A DNA stretch of 41,941 nt from an uncultured Pelagibacteraceae bacterium. GTDB lineage: Bacteria > Pseudomonadota > Alphaproteobacteria > Pelagibacterales > Pelagibacteraceae. Below are positions 7,321-15,708 of this stretch, piece after piece. How positions within the stretch are numbered: the first letter of the stretch is position 1; the number at the start of each line of letters is the position of its first letter. The stretch spans positions 1-41,941 of the forward strand of contig CACOXX010000007.1 in assembly GCA_902631265.1 (NCBI GenBank), read 5' to 3'. Under the pieces are notes generated by a model, which ran no database searches, had not been told where the DNA came from, and saw nothing but the letters and a program-made list of their open reading frames with translations. A program made the position numbers and the translations under genes.

Positions 7321-8283
7321 TTAAAATTGATGAGTATAACCAAGGTTTTTATTTATTTTAAACTTCTTATTACCTTTTAAAATAGAGGAATCTTGGTGTT
7401 TTTTTAAAATTTTGCCGATTCTTTGAATTTTAAGTTTTTTATTTTTAGCGTATTTATTGATTAAAGATCGGTTTTTTTTATGAGAGGTAAAAATAATTTC
7501 ATAATCGTCACCGTTAAAAATTGTATTTTCAACTTTAATTTTTTTATTTCTACTTAAAACTTTTTTGAGTTGATTTGATAATTTAATGTCATCCAATTTA
7601 ATTGAAAAACCATGTTTCTGTTGTCTTATCATTTTTTTTAGGTCAATCAACAAACCATCGGATATATCAATAGAGGTATTTGCGAATTTTTGTAAGAGAT
7701 TTACCATCTTCAAATTTATAGATGGCATATAAAATTTAGAAATAAAGTATTTTTTCAATAGTTTTGGTATTGAAATTTTTTTTTTCAAAATCTGAAGACC
7801 TATGAAACTATCGCCTAAGTGGCCAGTAATGTATATATCATCTCCAATCATTGAGTTGTGTCTTTTTACTATCTTATTGGAAAATCCTATAACACAACAT
7901 GTGAAAGAGTTGGTATTAGAATAAACGGTATCACCACCAGATAATTCAATATCAAACCGTTTCTGTTCCAGTAATAAAGAGTTTGACATTTTTTTTAAAT
8001 TTTTGTTTGAGAAAGATTTTGAGTTACCACTCGCTGATATAAAATAATATTTTGGTTTAACACCCTTACAAATCAAATCCGATAGTGACGATCTTAAAAT
8101 CTTTTTAATTACAAGATCAGGTGCTTTAAAATTAGGAAAGTGTACTTTTTCAACATAAGTATCAATTGATACTGCTAATTTGTTGGACTTATCAAAAAAT
8201 ATATCATCGTTTAGACCTTGAGATGAACTTTTTTTTTTAGTTAATCTTTTAAGAAATTTGTCGATTAATTGAACTTCATTCAT
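7321..8283 (-). CDS. thiL: Thiamine-monophosphate kinase
   Basis: A 320-residue kinase of the PurM/AIR-synthase-like fold that phosphorylates thiamine monophosphate to the active cofactor TPP. Metal- and ATP-binding acidic motifs are in family order: LNDDIFF (D26, D27), SIDTYVE (D41), SLSDLICKGVKP, ELSGGDTV, DISDGLLIDL and NGDDYEIIF. The ATG directly follows the nusB stop with no spacer. The nusB-thiL pair at the end of a riboflavin operon is a widespread proteobacterial arrangement. No other thiamine gene is in the window, so the TMP source lies elsewhere or comes from salvage. Confidence 0.94.
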   Translation of the reverse strand: MNEVQLIDKFLKRLTKKKSSSQGLNDDIFFDKSNKLAVSIDTYVEKVHFPNFKAPDLVIKKILRSSLSDLICKGVKPKYYFISASGNSKSFSNKNLKKMSNSLLLEQKRFDIELSGGDTVYSNTNSFTCCVIGFSNKIVKRHNSMIGDDIYITGHLGDSFIGLQILKKKISIPKLLKKYFISKFYMPSINLKMVNLLQKFANTSIDISDGLLIDLKKMIRQQKHGFSIKLDDIKLSNQLKKVLSRNKKIKVENTIFNGDDYEIIFTSHKKNRSLINKYAKNKKLKIQRIGKILKKHQDSSILKGNKKFKINKNLGYTHQF

Positions 8284-8679
8284 TTAAGCTCTGATTTTAT
8301 TTGATATTTTATCTAGTAATGCATTAAGATATTTTGTTTGTGATAAATCTATAAAATAATTAGATGCATTTAGATATTCTTTGATAATTATTTTTGAAGA
8401 AACATTCGGTTTATATAAAAATTCAAAAATAGCACTTTTAATTATAATTATGAAAATTTTATCTAGTTTTTTTATTTTAATGTCATTTTCTAAATGTATT
8501 TGAATTTCATTATCAATTACTTCATTTCGTTCAATTGTACCCTTTACAACATCCTTGATAAATTTTTTAAATCTGTGTTTAGGAAATGTTAATTCCTCTT
8601 CTTTATTAAAAAATTTTCCATATAATTTTTGAATTATAATTACTCTTGGATTGTTTTTTGGACTGTATTGTGGCTGCAT
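8284..8679 (-). CDS. nusB: Transcription antitermination factor NusB
   Basis: A 131-residue helical protein that binds boxA RNA with ribosomal protein S10 and supports rRNA antitermination. The N-terminal helix NNPRVIIIQKLYGKF corresponds to the RxxAvQaLY motif. IIIIKSAIFEFLYKP and IIIKEYLNASNYF match the conserved second half (ILRlaxyEl and INExvxLak). It is divergent and lysine-rich compared with E. coli NusB, but length, order and the ribH-nusB-thiL context fit. It lies four bases after ribH. Confidence 0.9.
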   Translation of the reverse strand: MQPQYSPKNNPRVIIIQKLYGKFFNKEEELTFPKHRFKKFIKDVVKGTIERNEVIDNEIQIHLENDIKIKKLDKIFIIIIKSAIFEFLYKPNVSSKIIIKEYLNASNYFIDLSQTKYLNALLDKISNKIRA

Positions 8680-8683
8680 CTTT

Positions 8684-9097
8684 CTAGTTATCGCTAATCA
8701 AAAGTTCAATTGCTGCATCAGCGGCTTCTTTACCTTTATTCTTATTTGATTTATCGGCACGTTCAATTGCTTGGTCTTTATTTAAGCAAGTCAGAATTCC
8801 ATTTCCAATAGGTTTTTTACTTTCGATTGACAATTTCATTATTGCATCTATTGAAGATTTACTGATAAAATCAAAATGAGGCGTTTCACCTTTGATGACA
8901 CATCCTAAGGCTACAAAAGCATCATATTTTTTTAAATTTTTTGATATCGCATATGGTATTTCGAAAACACCTGGAACATAAATAATCTTTGTTTTAATTT
9001 TTTTTTTATGATTGTTTAGAACATCATTTGCACCACTAACTAGCATATTGATTATATCTTCATAATATTTTGATGCGACTATACAAATTTTTTTCAT
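8684..9097 (-). CDS. ribH: 6,7-dimethyl-8-ribityllumazine synthase
   Basis: A 137-residue enzyme that condenses the pyrimidine product of RibD with 3,4-dihydroxy-2-butanone 4-phosphate from RibB to give lumazine, the penultimate riboflavin step. Signatures are the N-terminal IVASKYYEDI, VPGVFEIPYAI and GCVIKGETPHFDFI with the catalytic histidine at residue 74, and NGILTCLNKDQAIERA. It is slightly short at the N-terminus relative to the usual 150-160 residues. Its ATG overlaps the ribBX stop in ATGA. Confidence 0.95.
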   Translation of the reverse strand: MKKICIVASKYYEDIINMLVSGANDVLNNHKKKIKTKIIYVPGVFEIPYAISKNLKKYDAFVALGCVIKGETPHFDFISKSSIDAIMKLSIESKKPIGNGILTCLNKDQAIERADKSNKNKGKEAADAAIELLISDN

Positions 9098-10197
9098 TTT
9101 ATAATTTCTTGTTTAGTAATTCTAATTCCAAAACCTTCTAAGCCAATAACTTTTTTTGGCGATCTAGTAACTAATATCATATTTTTAACTCTTAAAGCTT
9201 TAATTATTTGCGCACCAATACCATAGTTTCTAATTAGTTTATCAGTGCCTATTTTATTTTTCTTATCAGATTTAAAGTCTCTTAAAGTAGATGATACAGA
9301 TTTTAAATTAGAGTCTCTTATAAATACTAATATACAATTATTATAATCTTTAAAATAATCTAATGTATTATTAAATGAATTAGGCAATCTCTTTCCTAGT
9401 AAATAATTTTCAACCAAATTGGAAGATATAACTCTAACTCTAGTATTTTTACTGGGGCTGATTTTACCTTTTATTAGTGCAAAATGTTCAGAACCATCAA
9501 GTTGATTTTCAAAAATTTTAATTTGATATTTTTTATTTTTAATTACAATTTTGTCAGTCTTTTTAAGCTTAATTAATTTTTCATTCTTTAATCTATAAGA
9601 AATTAAATCTTCTATTTTTGCTATAGCCAATTTATGTTTATTAGCAAATTCAAAAAGCTCTTTGCCTTTTGTCATTACCCCTTTATCGTTCATTATTTCA
9701 CATATAACTGCCGAAGGATTTTTTTTGGCTAGTTTTGAAATATCAACTGATGCTTCTGTATGGCCTGCTCTTACTAAAACTCCACCATCCTTTGAAATGA
9801 TTGGAAATATGTGTCCTGGCGAAACTATATCTTTTTTTTTAACATTTGTTTTTATTGCTGTTCTAATTGTTAAAGACCTATCTTTAGCAGAAATACCAGT
9901 TGTAACACCCCGTCTTGCCTCTATCGATACTGTAAAGGCTGTTTGGTTTCTTGATTTATTTATTGGTGACATGAGAGAAAGATTTAATCTTCTAGCTTGC
10001 TTATTCGTTAACGCTAAACAAATTAATCCTCTTCCATATTTAGCCATGAAATTAATTTTTTTTGGAGAAATATTTGAAGCTGGTATTACTAAATCACCTT
10101 CATTTTCTCTATGTTCATCATCCACAAGGATATACATTTCACCTTTTTTGGCTTTACGAATAATGTTCTCTACAGAGCTAAATTTTTTTGTTTTCAT
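9094..10197 (-). CDS. ribB: DHBP synthase with degenerate GTP cyclohydrolase II-like domain (RibBX type)
   Basis: 367 residues in two parts. Residues 1-205 are a canonical 3,4-dihydroxy-2-butanone-4-phosphate synthase: LVDDEHRENEGDL (25-37), TAFTVSIEARRGVTTGIS and RAGHTEASVD. Residues 206-367 resemble GTP cyclohydrolase II (DGSEHFALIKG, GIGAQIIKALRV, SPKKVIGLEGFGI). However, the three zinc cysteines of the CLTGD...RCDC block are missing, with VRVISSNLVENYLLG in their place, and the catalytic RQEGR has become IRDSN. The second domain therefore probably cannot open GTP. Such RibBX hybrids are known in Proteobacteria. A separate RibA is expected elsewhere in the genome. The start overlaps ribE by 20 bases. 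Confidence 0.9.
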   Translation of the reverse strand: MKTKKFSSVENIIRKAKKGEMYILVDDEHRENEGDLVIPASNISPKKINFMAKYGRGLICLALTNKQARRLNLSLMSPINKSRNQTAFTVSIEARRGVTTGISAKDRSLTIRTAIKTNVKKKDIVSPGHIFPIISKDGGVLVRAGHTEASVDISKLAKKNPSAVICEIMNDKGVMTKGKELFEFANKHKLAIAKIEDLISYRLKNEKLIKLKKTDKIVIKNKKYQIKIFENQLDGSEHFALIKGKISPSKNTRVRVISSNLVENYLLGKRLPNSFNNTLDYFKDYNNCILVFIRDSNLKSVSSTLRDFKSDKKNKIGTDKLIRNYGIGAQIIKALRVKNMILVTRSPKKVIGLEGFGIRITKQEIIK

Positions 10198-10774
10198 AAA
10201 ATTTTTTTACATATTTTGAAAGAATATCTATTTCAATATTAACAATATCATTAACCTTTAAATTTGATAAATTAGTAAGTTTTAAAGTATGAGGAATACA
10301 CCAGATTTGAAAGTTATTACCTTTTATTTTTGATATTGTTAAAGAAACTCCGTTTATAAGTATTGAGGCTTTAGGTATTAAATATTTTGAAAATTTATTT
10401 TCAATTTTAAATTCTAATACAATTGATTTACCCACTTTTTTAATTTTTTTTAGTAAAGAAGTACAATCAACATGGCCTTGGCATATATGACCTGAAATAT
10501 CTTGACCATATTTTAAAGGAAGTTCAAGATTTATCTTTTGACCAATTTTAAGATGCTTAAATTTTGATTTATTAATACTTTCTTTGGATAGATAAAATTC
10601 TAATAAATCTTTTCTTTTTGAAACCAATGTAAGACAAACACCATCACATGCAATGGATGAACCAATATCTTTTTTGTCTAATTTAAGCTTGCTCTTTATA
10701 AATATTTTTGTACCTGCGTTTAATTTCGAAAATTTTGATACAGTTCCCTGTTGATATATAATTCCATTAAACAT
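10178..10774 (-). CDS. ribE: Riboflavin synthase, alpha chain
   Basis: A 198-residue enzyme that dismutates two lumazine molecules to riboflavin. It contains two lumazine-binding beta-barrel repeats: the first starts MFNGIIYQQGTV and includes SIACDGVCLTLVS, the second includes GQDISGHICQGHVDC and SILINGVSLTISK. The C-terminal helix NDIVNIEIDILSKYVKK supports trimer formation in the family. It starts at ATG 10774, three bases after ribD. It is also called ribC in some species. Its last 20 bases overlap the ribBX start, indicating translational coupling. Confidence 0.95.
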   Translation of the reverse strand: MFNGIIYQQGTVSKFSKLNAGTKIFIKSKLKLDKKDIGSSIACDGVCLTLVSKRKDLLEFYLSKESINKSKFKHLKIGQKINLELPLKYGQDISGHICQGHVDCTSLLKKIKKVGKSIVLEFKIENKFSKYLIPKASILINGVSLTISKIKGNNFQIWCIPHTLKLTNLSNLKVNDIVNIEIDILSKYVKKFYENKKI

Positions 10775-10777
10775 TTT

Positions 10778-11860
10778 TTAAATAAATCTTGTAATTTTGT
10801 TTTTATCAAAATACTGATTGATATTACTCTTAATTCTAAATTTTTTTGATAATTTATAAACTATTTTTTTAATGTTTAATTTACCAGATTGTCTCAATTT
10901 ATTATCTGTTTTTATTAAATAAAATTCATTAAATAAATTTTTATCCAACATTTTGTTTGTGAACTGATTTCCACCCTCAACTAATAAAAAACGAATATTG
11001 TTTTGGTATAAAATTGACATGACTTTTCTTAAGTCAAATTCACCATTTTTTTGGAGTTTAACATTGATTAGTTTTGCCTTTTTACTCTTCAGAAACTTTA
11101 TCTTTTTTTTATCACCTGAGTTATAAAAAATAATAATTTTAGTATTCTTTGATTTAAAAATATTTGCGTTTTTTTTTACTTTTAAATTTTTATCTATAAT
11201 AACTTTTATTGGTGAATACTTATTTAAACCAGATAATCTACAATCCAATAATGGATTGTCTTTGTTAATTGTCTTGTAAGTGACTAATATAGCTTGATTT
11301 TTATATCTGAGATAATGAGAGAAAGATTGAGTATATGTATTAGAAATATATTTTGACTTAGAACTTTTAATAAAAAAATCTTTTGAGCATGCTATTTTTC
11401 CTACTACATATGGTTGTTTATATTTTCTTTGAAAAATATAAGGTTTATAAAATTCATTAATCTTTGGTACATTAATATTTTTAACTTTGATTTTTTTTGA
11501 TTTCAGAATTTGTTTAGCTCTTTTTGAGGATCTCTCATCGATATCATGAGCACCATAAACAAGCCTTGAAATTTTTTTATCTATTATAATGTTAGTGCAA
11601 GGGGGTGTTTTTCCATAATGACTACAAGGTTCTAAAGTTACATAAAGAGATGAACCCTTGGTTATTTTTTTGTCAATTTTATTTAATAAACTAAACTCAG
11701 AATGAGGTGTTCCATTATAACCTGTGGAAGCTAACGAAATAATCTCATCATCTTTAACAAGAACACTTCCAACAGAAGGATTTGTCCCTGTTAAACCTTC
11801 CATATTTTTTGCTAAATTCAAAGCTAAATTTAAATAGAGCTTATCTTTTTTTGAAGACAT
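10778..11860 (-). CDS. ribD: Bifunctional pyrimidine deaminase/reductase RibD
   Basis: A 360-residue protein carrying out the second and third steps of riboflavin synthesis. The N-terminal deaminase has the zinc site TPHSE (H53, E55) and [12 protein letters not shown] (C79, C88). The usual HAE reads HSE, with the histidine and catalytic glutamate kept. The reductase domain (about residues 145-360) contains [13 protein letters not shown]-like and VEGGNQF blocks, with NPLLDCR. It is lysine- and isoleucine-rich but of normal length. The start overlaps the nrdR end by 20 bases. An NrdR-RibD pairing is a conserved alphaproteobacterial gene order. Confidence 0.94.
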   Translation of the reverse strand: MSSKKDKLYLNLALNLAKNMEGLTGTNPSVGSVLVKDDEIISLASTGYNGTPHSEFSLLNKIDKKITKGSSLYVTLEPCSHYGKTPPCTNIIIDKKISRLVYGAHDIDERSSKRAKQILKSKKIKVKNINVPKINEFYKPYIFQRKYKQPYVVGKIACSKDFFIKSSKSKYISNTYTQSFSHYLRYKNQAILVTYKTINKDNPLLDCRLSGLNKYSPIKVIIDKNLKVKKNANIFKSKNTKIIIFYNSGDKKKIKFLKSKKAKLINVKLQKNGEFDLRKVMSILYQNNIRFLLVEGGNQFTNKMLDKNLFNEFYLIKTDNKLRQSGKLNIKKIVYKLSKKFRIKSNINQYFDKNKITRFI

Positions 11861-12299
11861 CTATTTTGTCTACAAATTGTACAAAGTCTTTTTCTTCTCT
11901 AAAATTTCTATAAACAGATGCAAATCTTACATAAGCTACTGGGTCTAAATTTTTTAAACCATCCATAACCATTTTTCCAATTGCGTTAGAAGAAATTTCA
12001 TTTTGACCTATTTCTTCAAGAGCTCGAGAAATATTTGTTATAAATTTCTCGACTGTGTCAGTGTCAATGGGTCTTTTTTTTAAAGCAATGTAAATTGATT
12101 TTGATAATTTATCTCTATCAAATGGAGACTTTCTTCCATTTTTTTTAACTACCATTAATTCTCTAAATTGAATTCTTTCAAAAGTGGTAAATCTTTCACC
12201 ACAAATACATAATCTTCTACGTCTGATAGTTGTGCCATCTTCAGTTGGACGTGAATCCACAACCGATGTTTCACCTTTTTTACAAATTGGACAAATCAT
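11841..12299 (-). CDS. nrdR: Transcriptional repressor NrdR (zinc ribbon plus ATP cone)
   Basis: A 152-residue repressor of ribonucleotide reductase genes that senses ATP/dATP through its ATP-cone domain. The N-terminal zinc ribbon starts [22 protein letters not shown] with C3 and C6. The second knuckle reads [16 protein letters not shown], so its cysteines are C31 and C33: a CxC instead of the family's CxxC. The ATP cone follows ([20 protein letters not shown], then [20 protein letters not shown]), ending in [15 protein letters not shown]. It lies between glyA (3 bases) and ribD (20-base overlap). No nrd gene or obvious NrdR box lies in the window. Confidence 0.95.
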   Translation of the reverse strand: MICPICKKGETSVVDSRPTEDGTTIRRRRLCICGERFTTFERIQFRELMVVKKNGRKSPFDRDKLSKSIYIALKKRPIDTDTVEKFITNISRALEEIGQNEISSNAIGKMVMDGLKNLDPVAYVRFASVYRNFREEKDFVQFVDKIDVFKKR

Positions 12300-12302
12300 T
12301 TA

Positions 12303-13613
12303 CTATTTTAAATTTTTATAAATCGGAAATTTAGAACACAAAGAAATTACTTCTTCTCTTACCTCTTGTTCAATCTTACTATTGTCTTCTGGATTTGCTG
12401 ATAAACCTTTTATTGTTTTGGTTATTAGTTCACCTACTTTTTTAAATTCATCTAAACCGAAGCCCCTCGTAGTTGCAGCTTGAGTTCCTAATCTTATCCC
12501 AGATGTTATCATTGGACTTTCTGTATCATATGGAATTCCGTTTTTATTACATGTTATGTTAGCTTTACATAAACTGTCAGCTGCAATATTTCCTTTTACA
12601 TTGAATGGTCTTAAGTCTACCAACATTAAATGGGTATCTGTTCCGCCTGAATATATTTTAAAACCATTGTTTTTTAATGTCTCTGCTAAAATTTTTGCAT
12701 TAGCCATTACATTTGAAATATAATTTCTAAATTCTGGTTTTAATGCTTCAAGGAACCCAACTGCTTTTGCAGCAATTATGTGCATCAAAGGTCCACCTTG
12801 ATAACCTGGGAAAACTGCAGAATTAAATTTTTTAGACAAAACTTCATTATTAGTTAAAATAATTCCACCACGTGCACTTCTAAAAACTTTATGAGTTGTT
12901 GAAGTAACAACGTCAGCATACTCCACTGGATTTGGATATCCTTTACCTGCAACTAAACCAGAAAAGTGAGCCATATCTACCATAAAATATGCTCCTACTT
13001 TATCTGCAATCTCCCTAAACTTTTTAAAATCAATTTGTCTAGAGTACGCACTTCCACCTGCAATTATAAGTTTTGGTTTGTTCTCAACAGCAAGTTTCTC
13101 TATAGATTCATAATCTAATAATTCTGTTTTTTTATCCACATCATATGCGATAGCATTAAACCATTTACCTGAAACAGATGCTTTTGATCCGTGAGTAAGG
13201 TGACCGCCAGAATTTAAACTCATTCCCATTATAGTATCACCTGGTTTTAGTAATGCTAAGAAGACTGCTCCATTAGCTTGAGCTCCGGAATGAGGTTGGC
13301 TATTAGCAAATTTACAATTAAATAATTTCTTTAGTCTTTCGTTAGCTAAGTTTTCAGCTACATCAACATGATCACATCCGTTATAATATCTTTTTCCTGG
13401 ATAACCCTCAGCATATTTATTAGTTAATACAGATCCCTGAGCTTCTAGAAGAGCATTAGAAACAATATTCTCTGATGCAATTAGTTCAATGTGTTGCTGT
13501 TGCCTAGCTAATTCATCATTAATAGCTTTATATATTTCTGGATCAGTATCTGATAAGTTTTTTTCAAAAAAGTTCTGATACTCTATATTTGAATATTTAC
13601 CTTCACTAGACAT
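12303..13613 (-). CDS. glyA: Serine hydroxymethyltransferase
   Basis: A 436-residue PLP enzyme interconverting serine plus THF with glycine plus 5,10-methylene-THF. Conserved landmarks are [61 protein letters not shown] and the PLP lysine K242 in [14 protein letters not shown]. The C-terminal [19 protein letters not shown] is intact. In this organism it is linked to the sarcosine oxidase encoded at 25.5-30.5 kb, since both deal with glycine and methylene-THF. It lies between rpiB (3 bases) and nrdR (3 bases). I see no space for a glycine riboswitch before it. Confidence 0.97.
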   Translation of the reverse strand: MSSEGKYSNIEYQNFFEKNLSDTDPEIYKAINDELARQQQHIELIASENIVSNALLEAQGSVLTNKYAEGYPGKRYYNGCDHVDVAENLANERLKKLFNCKFANSQPHSGAQANGAVFLALLKPGDTIMGMSLNSGGHLTHGSKASVSGKWFNAIAYDVDKKTELLDYESIEKLAVENKPKLIIAGGSAYSRQIDFKKFREIADKVGAYFMVDMAHFSGLVAGKGYPNPVEYADVVTSTTHKVFRSARGGIILTNNEVLSKKFNSAVFPGYQGGPLMHIIAAKAVGFLEALKPEFRNYISNVMANAKILAETLKNNGFKIYSGGTDTHLMLVDLRPFNVKGNIAADSLCKANITCNKNGIPYDTESPMITSGIRLGTQAATTRGFGLDEFKKVGELITKTIKGLSANPEDNSKIEQEVREEVISLCSKFPIYKNLK

Positions 13614-13616
13614 AAT

Positions 13617-14045
13617 TTATTTTATTTTTTTTACCCTTCTCAAGTGTCTACCACTTTCGAATCTAGTTTTCAAAAAAATATTAACACAATTTAAAGCTAA
13701 TTTTGCGCTAATAAGTCTCGATCCTAAAGCGATTATATTGGCATCATTATGTAATCTCGATAATTTGGTATTTTCAATGCTATAACACAATGCGGCCCTT
13801 ATATTTTTAACCTTGTTTGCGACTATTGACATTCCAACACCTGATCCACAAACCAAAATCCCACGATTTTTTTTACTTTTTGCAACACTTTTTGCTAATT
13901 TTTTTGCAAAATCTGGATAATCTACAGAATTATCATTACTGGGACCTAAGTCGAAAATTTTTAATTTTTTCTTTTTTAATGAATATTTTATTTTCTCTTT
14001 TAGTTTAAATCCAGCGTGGTCTGAAGATATATAAATTTTATTCAA
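13617..14045 (-). CDS. rpiB: Ribose-5-phosphate isomerase B
   Basis: 142 residues when started at TTG 14045, one base after the upstream oxygenase gene. This start gives the usual family beginning (M)NKIYISSDHAGFKLKE. No ATG lies near, and starts further upstream would add about 37 unrelated residues inside the oxygenase gene. Family motifs are SSDHAGF, VDYPDFAKK, GILVCGSGVGMSI with the catalytic cysteine, RAALCYS and LHNDANIIALGSR. It interconverts ribulose-5-P and ribose-5-P in the pentose phosphate pathway, and ribulose-5-P is also the substrate of RibB in the same unit. The rpiB-glyA-nrdR-ribD order is conserved in alphaproteobacteria. Confidence 0.9.
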   Translation of the reverse strand: MNKIYISSDHAGFKLKEKIKYSLKKKKLKIFDLGPSNDNSVDYPDFAKKLAKSVAKSKKNRGILVCGSGVGMSIVANKVKNIRAALCYSIENTKLSRLHNDANIIALGSRLISAKLALNCVNIFLKTRFESGRHLRRVKKIK

Positions 14046-14046
14046 A

Positions 14047-14637
14047 TTAATTAAATTTGTAATCAAGCACACAAGCAACAAGATGAATTCTATTCTCTTC
14101 GCCACCATTAAATGCATTGTGATACTTTTTATTATTCGTAATCCAAACTGATCCATCAGCTGGCATGTGCTTAGCTACATTATCTATTACCATTATACAT
14201 CCAGGGTTTGTAATAATTGGAATATGTAGTCTAGGCTCCGGATCACGATGCCAACTTAAAGTAGATCTTGGTTCCTTCAATAATAATCTTACTCTGCCTA
14301 ATTTATATTTTTTTGATAATTCTTCATAAACAGTTTTAAAATAAGTATCTTTATATTCATCTATGAACTGTGTGTACTTTTCTTCGTCAATCATTTTATC
14401 CCTTGAAACTTCTTTTCCATCACTGCTTGGTTTCGTCCAAAATACTCCACGAACATTATTTCCTTTGATTGACTCTGGATCTCCTGGTATTTGATTTAAT
14501 GAAATTCCGGCAAAGTGAGGAATTCCTAGACTTGTATCAAAACCTTTTAGGTTTAAAACTTTTGTGCAAGCTTCTCTAAGTTTGGTAATATCGAATTTGA
14601 TATCTTGTTTTTGAAAATCGTTAAATGATAGTGACAT
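14047..14637 (-). CDS. Aspartyl/asparaginyl beta-hydroxylase-like 2OG-Fe(II) oxygenase
   Basis: A 196-residue protein, probably a 2-oxoglutarate and iron dependent dioxygenase. The second half is diagnostic: STLSWHRDPEPRLHIPI supplies a HxD-like metal motif (H130, D132) and R136/H138, and YHNAFNGGEENRIHLV supplies the distal histidine (H173) and a 2OG-binding arginine (R183). This order matches the double-stranded beta-helix of the Asp/Asn hydroxylase family. The N-terminal 110 residues are not recognisable. It has no signal peptide, so it is cytoplasmic. It heads the ten-gene minus unit and lies one base before rpiB. The substrate is unknown; a protein residue or a free amino acid are both possible. 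Confidence 0.7.
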   Translation of the reverse strand: MSLSFNDFQKQDIKFDITKLREACTKVLNLKGFDTSLGIPHFAGISLNQIPGDPESIKGNNVRGVFWTKPSSDGKEVSRDKMIDEEKYTQFIDEYKDTYFKTVYEELSKKYKLGRVRLLLKEPRSTLSWHRDPEPRLHIPIITNPGCIMVIDNVAKHMPADGSVWITNNKKYHNAFNGGEENRIHLVACVLDYKFN

Positions 14638-14712
14638 TTTATAACTTTTTTATTAATAGCTTATAAACTATTTTTATATATATTACTATTGTCGCATTAA
14701 AAAACATTGAGA
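14638..14712. promoter_or_regulatory. Divergent intergenic region: oxygenase-rpiB-rib unit / hemB
   Basis: A 75-base AT-rich gap between two outward-facing transcription units must hold both promoters or they lie inside the genes. Several TATA-like hexamers are visible on both strands, but none with a clear -35 partner. No riboswitch-like structure fits in this space. Confidence 0.35.
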
Positions 14713-15708
14713 ATGATTATCACTGGTAAATACCCCAAATTGAGAATGAGAAGATCAAGAAAAACTGATTGGATGAGAAGATTAGTTAGAGAGAATTCTC
14801 TTTCTAGCAATGATTTTATATTACCGATCTTTGTAACAGAGGGAAAAAATAAAAAAATTCCAATTAAAAGTATGCCTGAAGTTTTTAGATATAGTGTCGA
14901 TAAACTTGGTCATATTGTTGATAGAGCCCTAAAACTTAAAATTCCAATGGTGGCAATTTTTCCTCAAACAAATAGTGGTTTAAAAGACTCTTATGGTAGC
15001 GAAGCTTTAAATGAAAATAATTTAGTTTGTAAGGCTATTAGAAAAATTAAAGATAAATACAAAAATGAAATCGGTATAATGACTGATGTAGCTTTAGATC
15101 CATATACATCTCATGGACATGATGGAATTTTACGAGATAAAAGAATTCTTAATGATGAAACGATAGAAATATTAATTCAACAATCTCTTTTACAAGCTCA
15201 AATGGGTAGTGATGTTATAGCGCCATCAGATATGATGGATGGGCGTATTGGTGAGATTAGACAGGAGCTTGATAACAATTCGCTTAAAGATATTAAGATA
15301 TTATCTTATGCTGTAAAATATGCATCTTCTTTTTATGGTCCCTTTAGAGATGCAGTTGGATCAAAAAAATCTTTAAAAGGTGACAAAAAAACATATCAGA
15401 TGGACTTCAGTAATTCCGAAGAAGCTTTAAGAGAAGTGGCATTAGATATTAAAGAAGGAGCAGATCTTGTTATGGTGAAACCTGGTCTTCCCTACCTAGA
15501 TATAATAAAAAAAGTGAAAGAAAATTTTAAAATACCAGTTTTGGCTTACCAGGTTTCAGGTGAATATAGTTTGTTAATGAATGGTATTAACAAGGGATTA
15601 ATAAGTGAAAACTCTATTTATGAAACACTTATGTCATTTAAAAGAGCTGGCGCAAATTCAATTATTTCATATTTTGCAGATAGAATAGACAAAATTATTA
15701 AAAATTAA
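14713..15708 (+). CDS. hemB: Delta-aminolevulinic acid dehydratase (porphobilinogen synthase)
   Basis: 331 residues from ATG 14713. A TTG two codons earlier (14707) is possible, but ATG is preferred. It condenses two ALA molecules to porphobilinogen in heme and corrin synthesis. The Schiff-base lysines are in LSYAVKYASSFYGPFRD (K202) and DLVMVKPGLPYLD (K256). The metal loop reads DVALDPYTSHGHDG: aspartates replace the zinc cysteines, so this is the Mg-type enzyme typical of alphaproteobacteria. It stands alone on the plus strand, and its TAA stop is complementary to that of recO through a shared TTAA (15705-15708). Confidence 0.97.
   Translation: MIITGKYPKLRMRRSRKTDWMRRLVRENSLSSNDFILPIFVTEGKNKKIPIKSMPEVFRYSVDKLGHIVDRALKLKIPMVAIFPQTNSGLKDSYGSEALNENNLVCKAIRKIKDKYKNEIGIMTDVALDPYTSHGHDGILRDKRILNDETIEILIQQSLLQAQMGSDVIAPSDMMDGRIGEIRQELDNNSLKDIKILSYAVKYASSFYGPFRDAVGSKKSLKGDKKTYQMDFSNSEEALREVALDIKEGADLVMVKPGLPYLDIIKKVKENFKIPVLAYQVSGEYSLLMNGINKGLISENSIYETLMSFKRAGANSIISYFADRIDKIIKN

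Noticed and set aside
9094-10197. Bifunctional RibBA
   Set aside because: The GTP cyclohydrolase II half lacks all zinc cysteines and the catalytic arginine motif, so only the RibB activity can be supported.
9662-10219. A 185-codon open frame on the plus strand
   Set aside because: It is antisense to ribBX and the end of ribE, whose motifs are strong on the minus strand; the translated product shows no recognisable family and no leader.
13614-14712. Glycine riboswitch before glyA or in the operon leader
   Set aside because: There is no room before glyA (3 bases), and the 75-base leader shows no aptamer-like structure.
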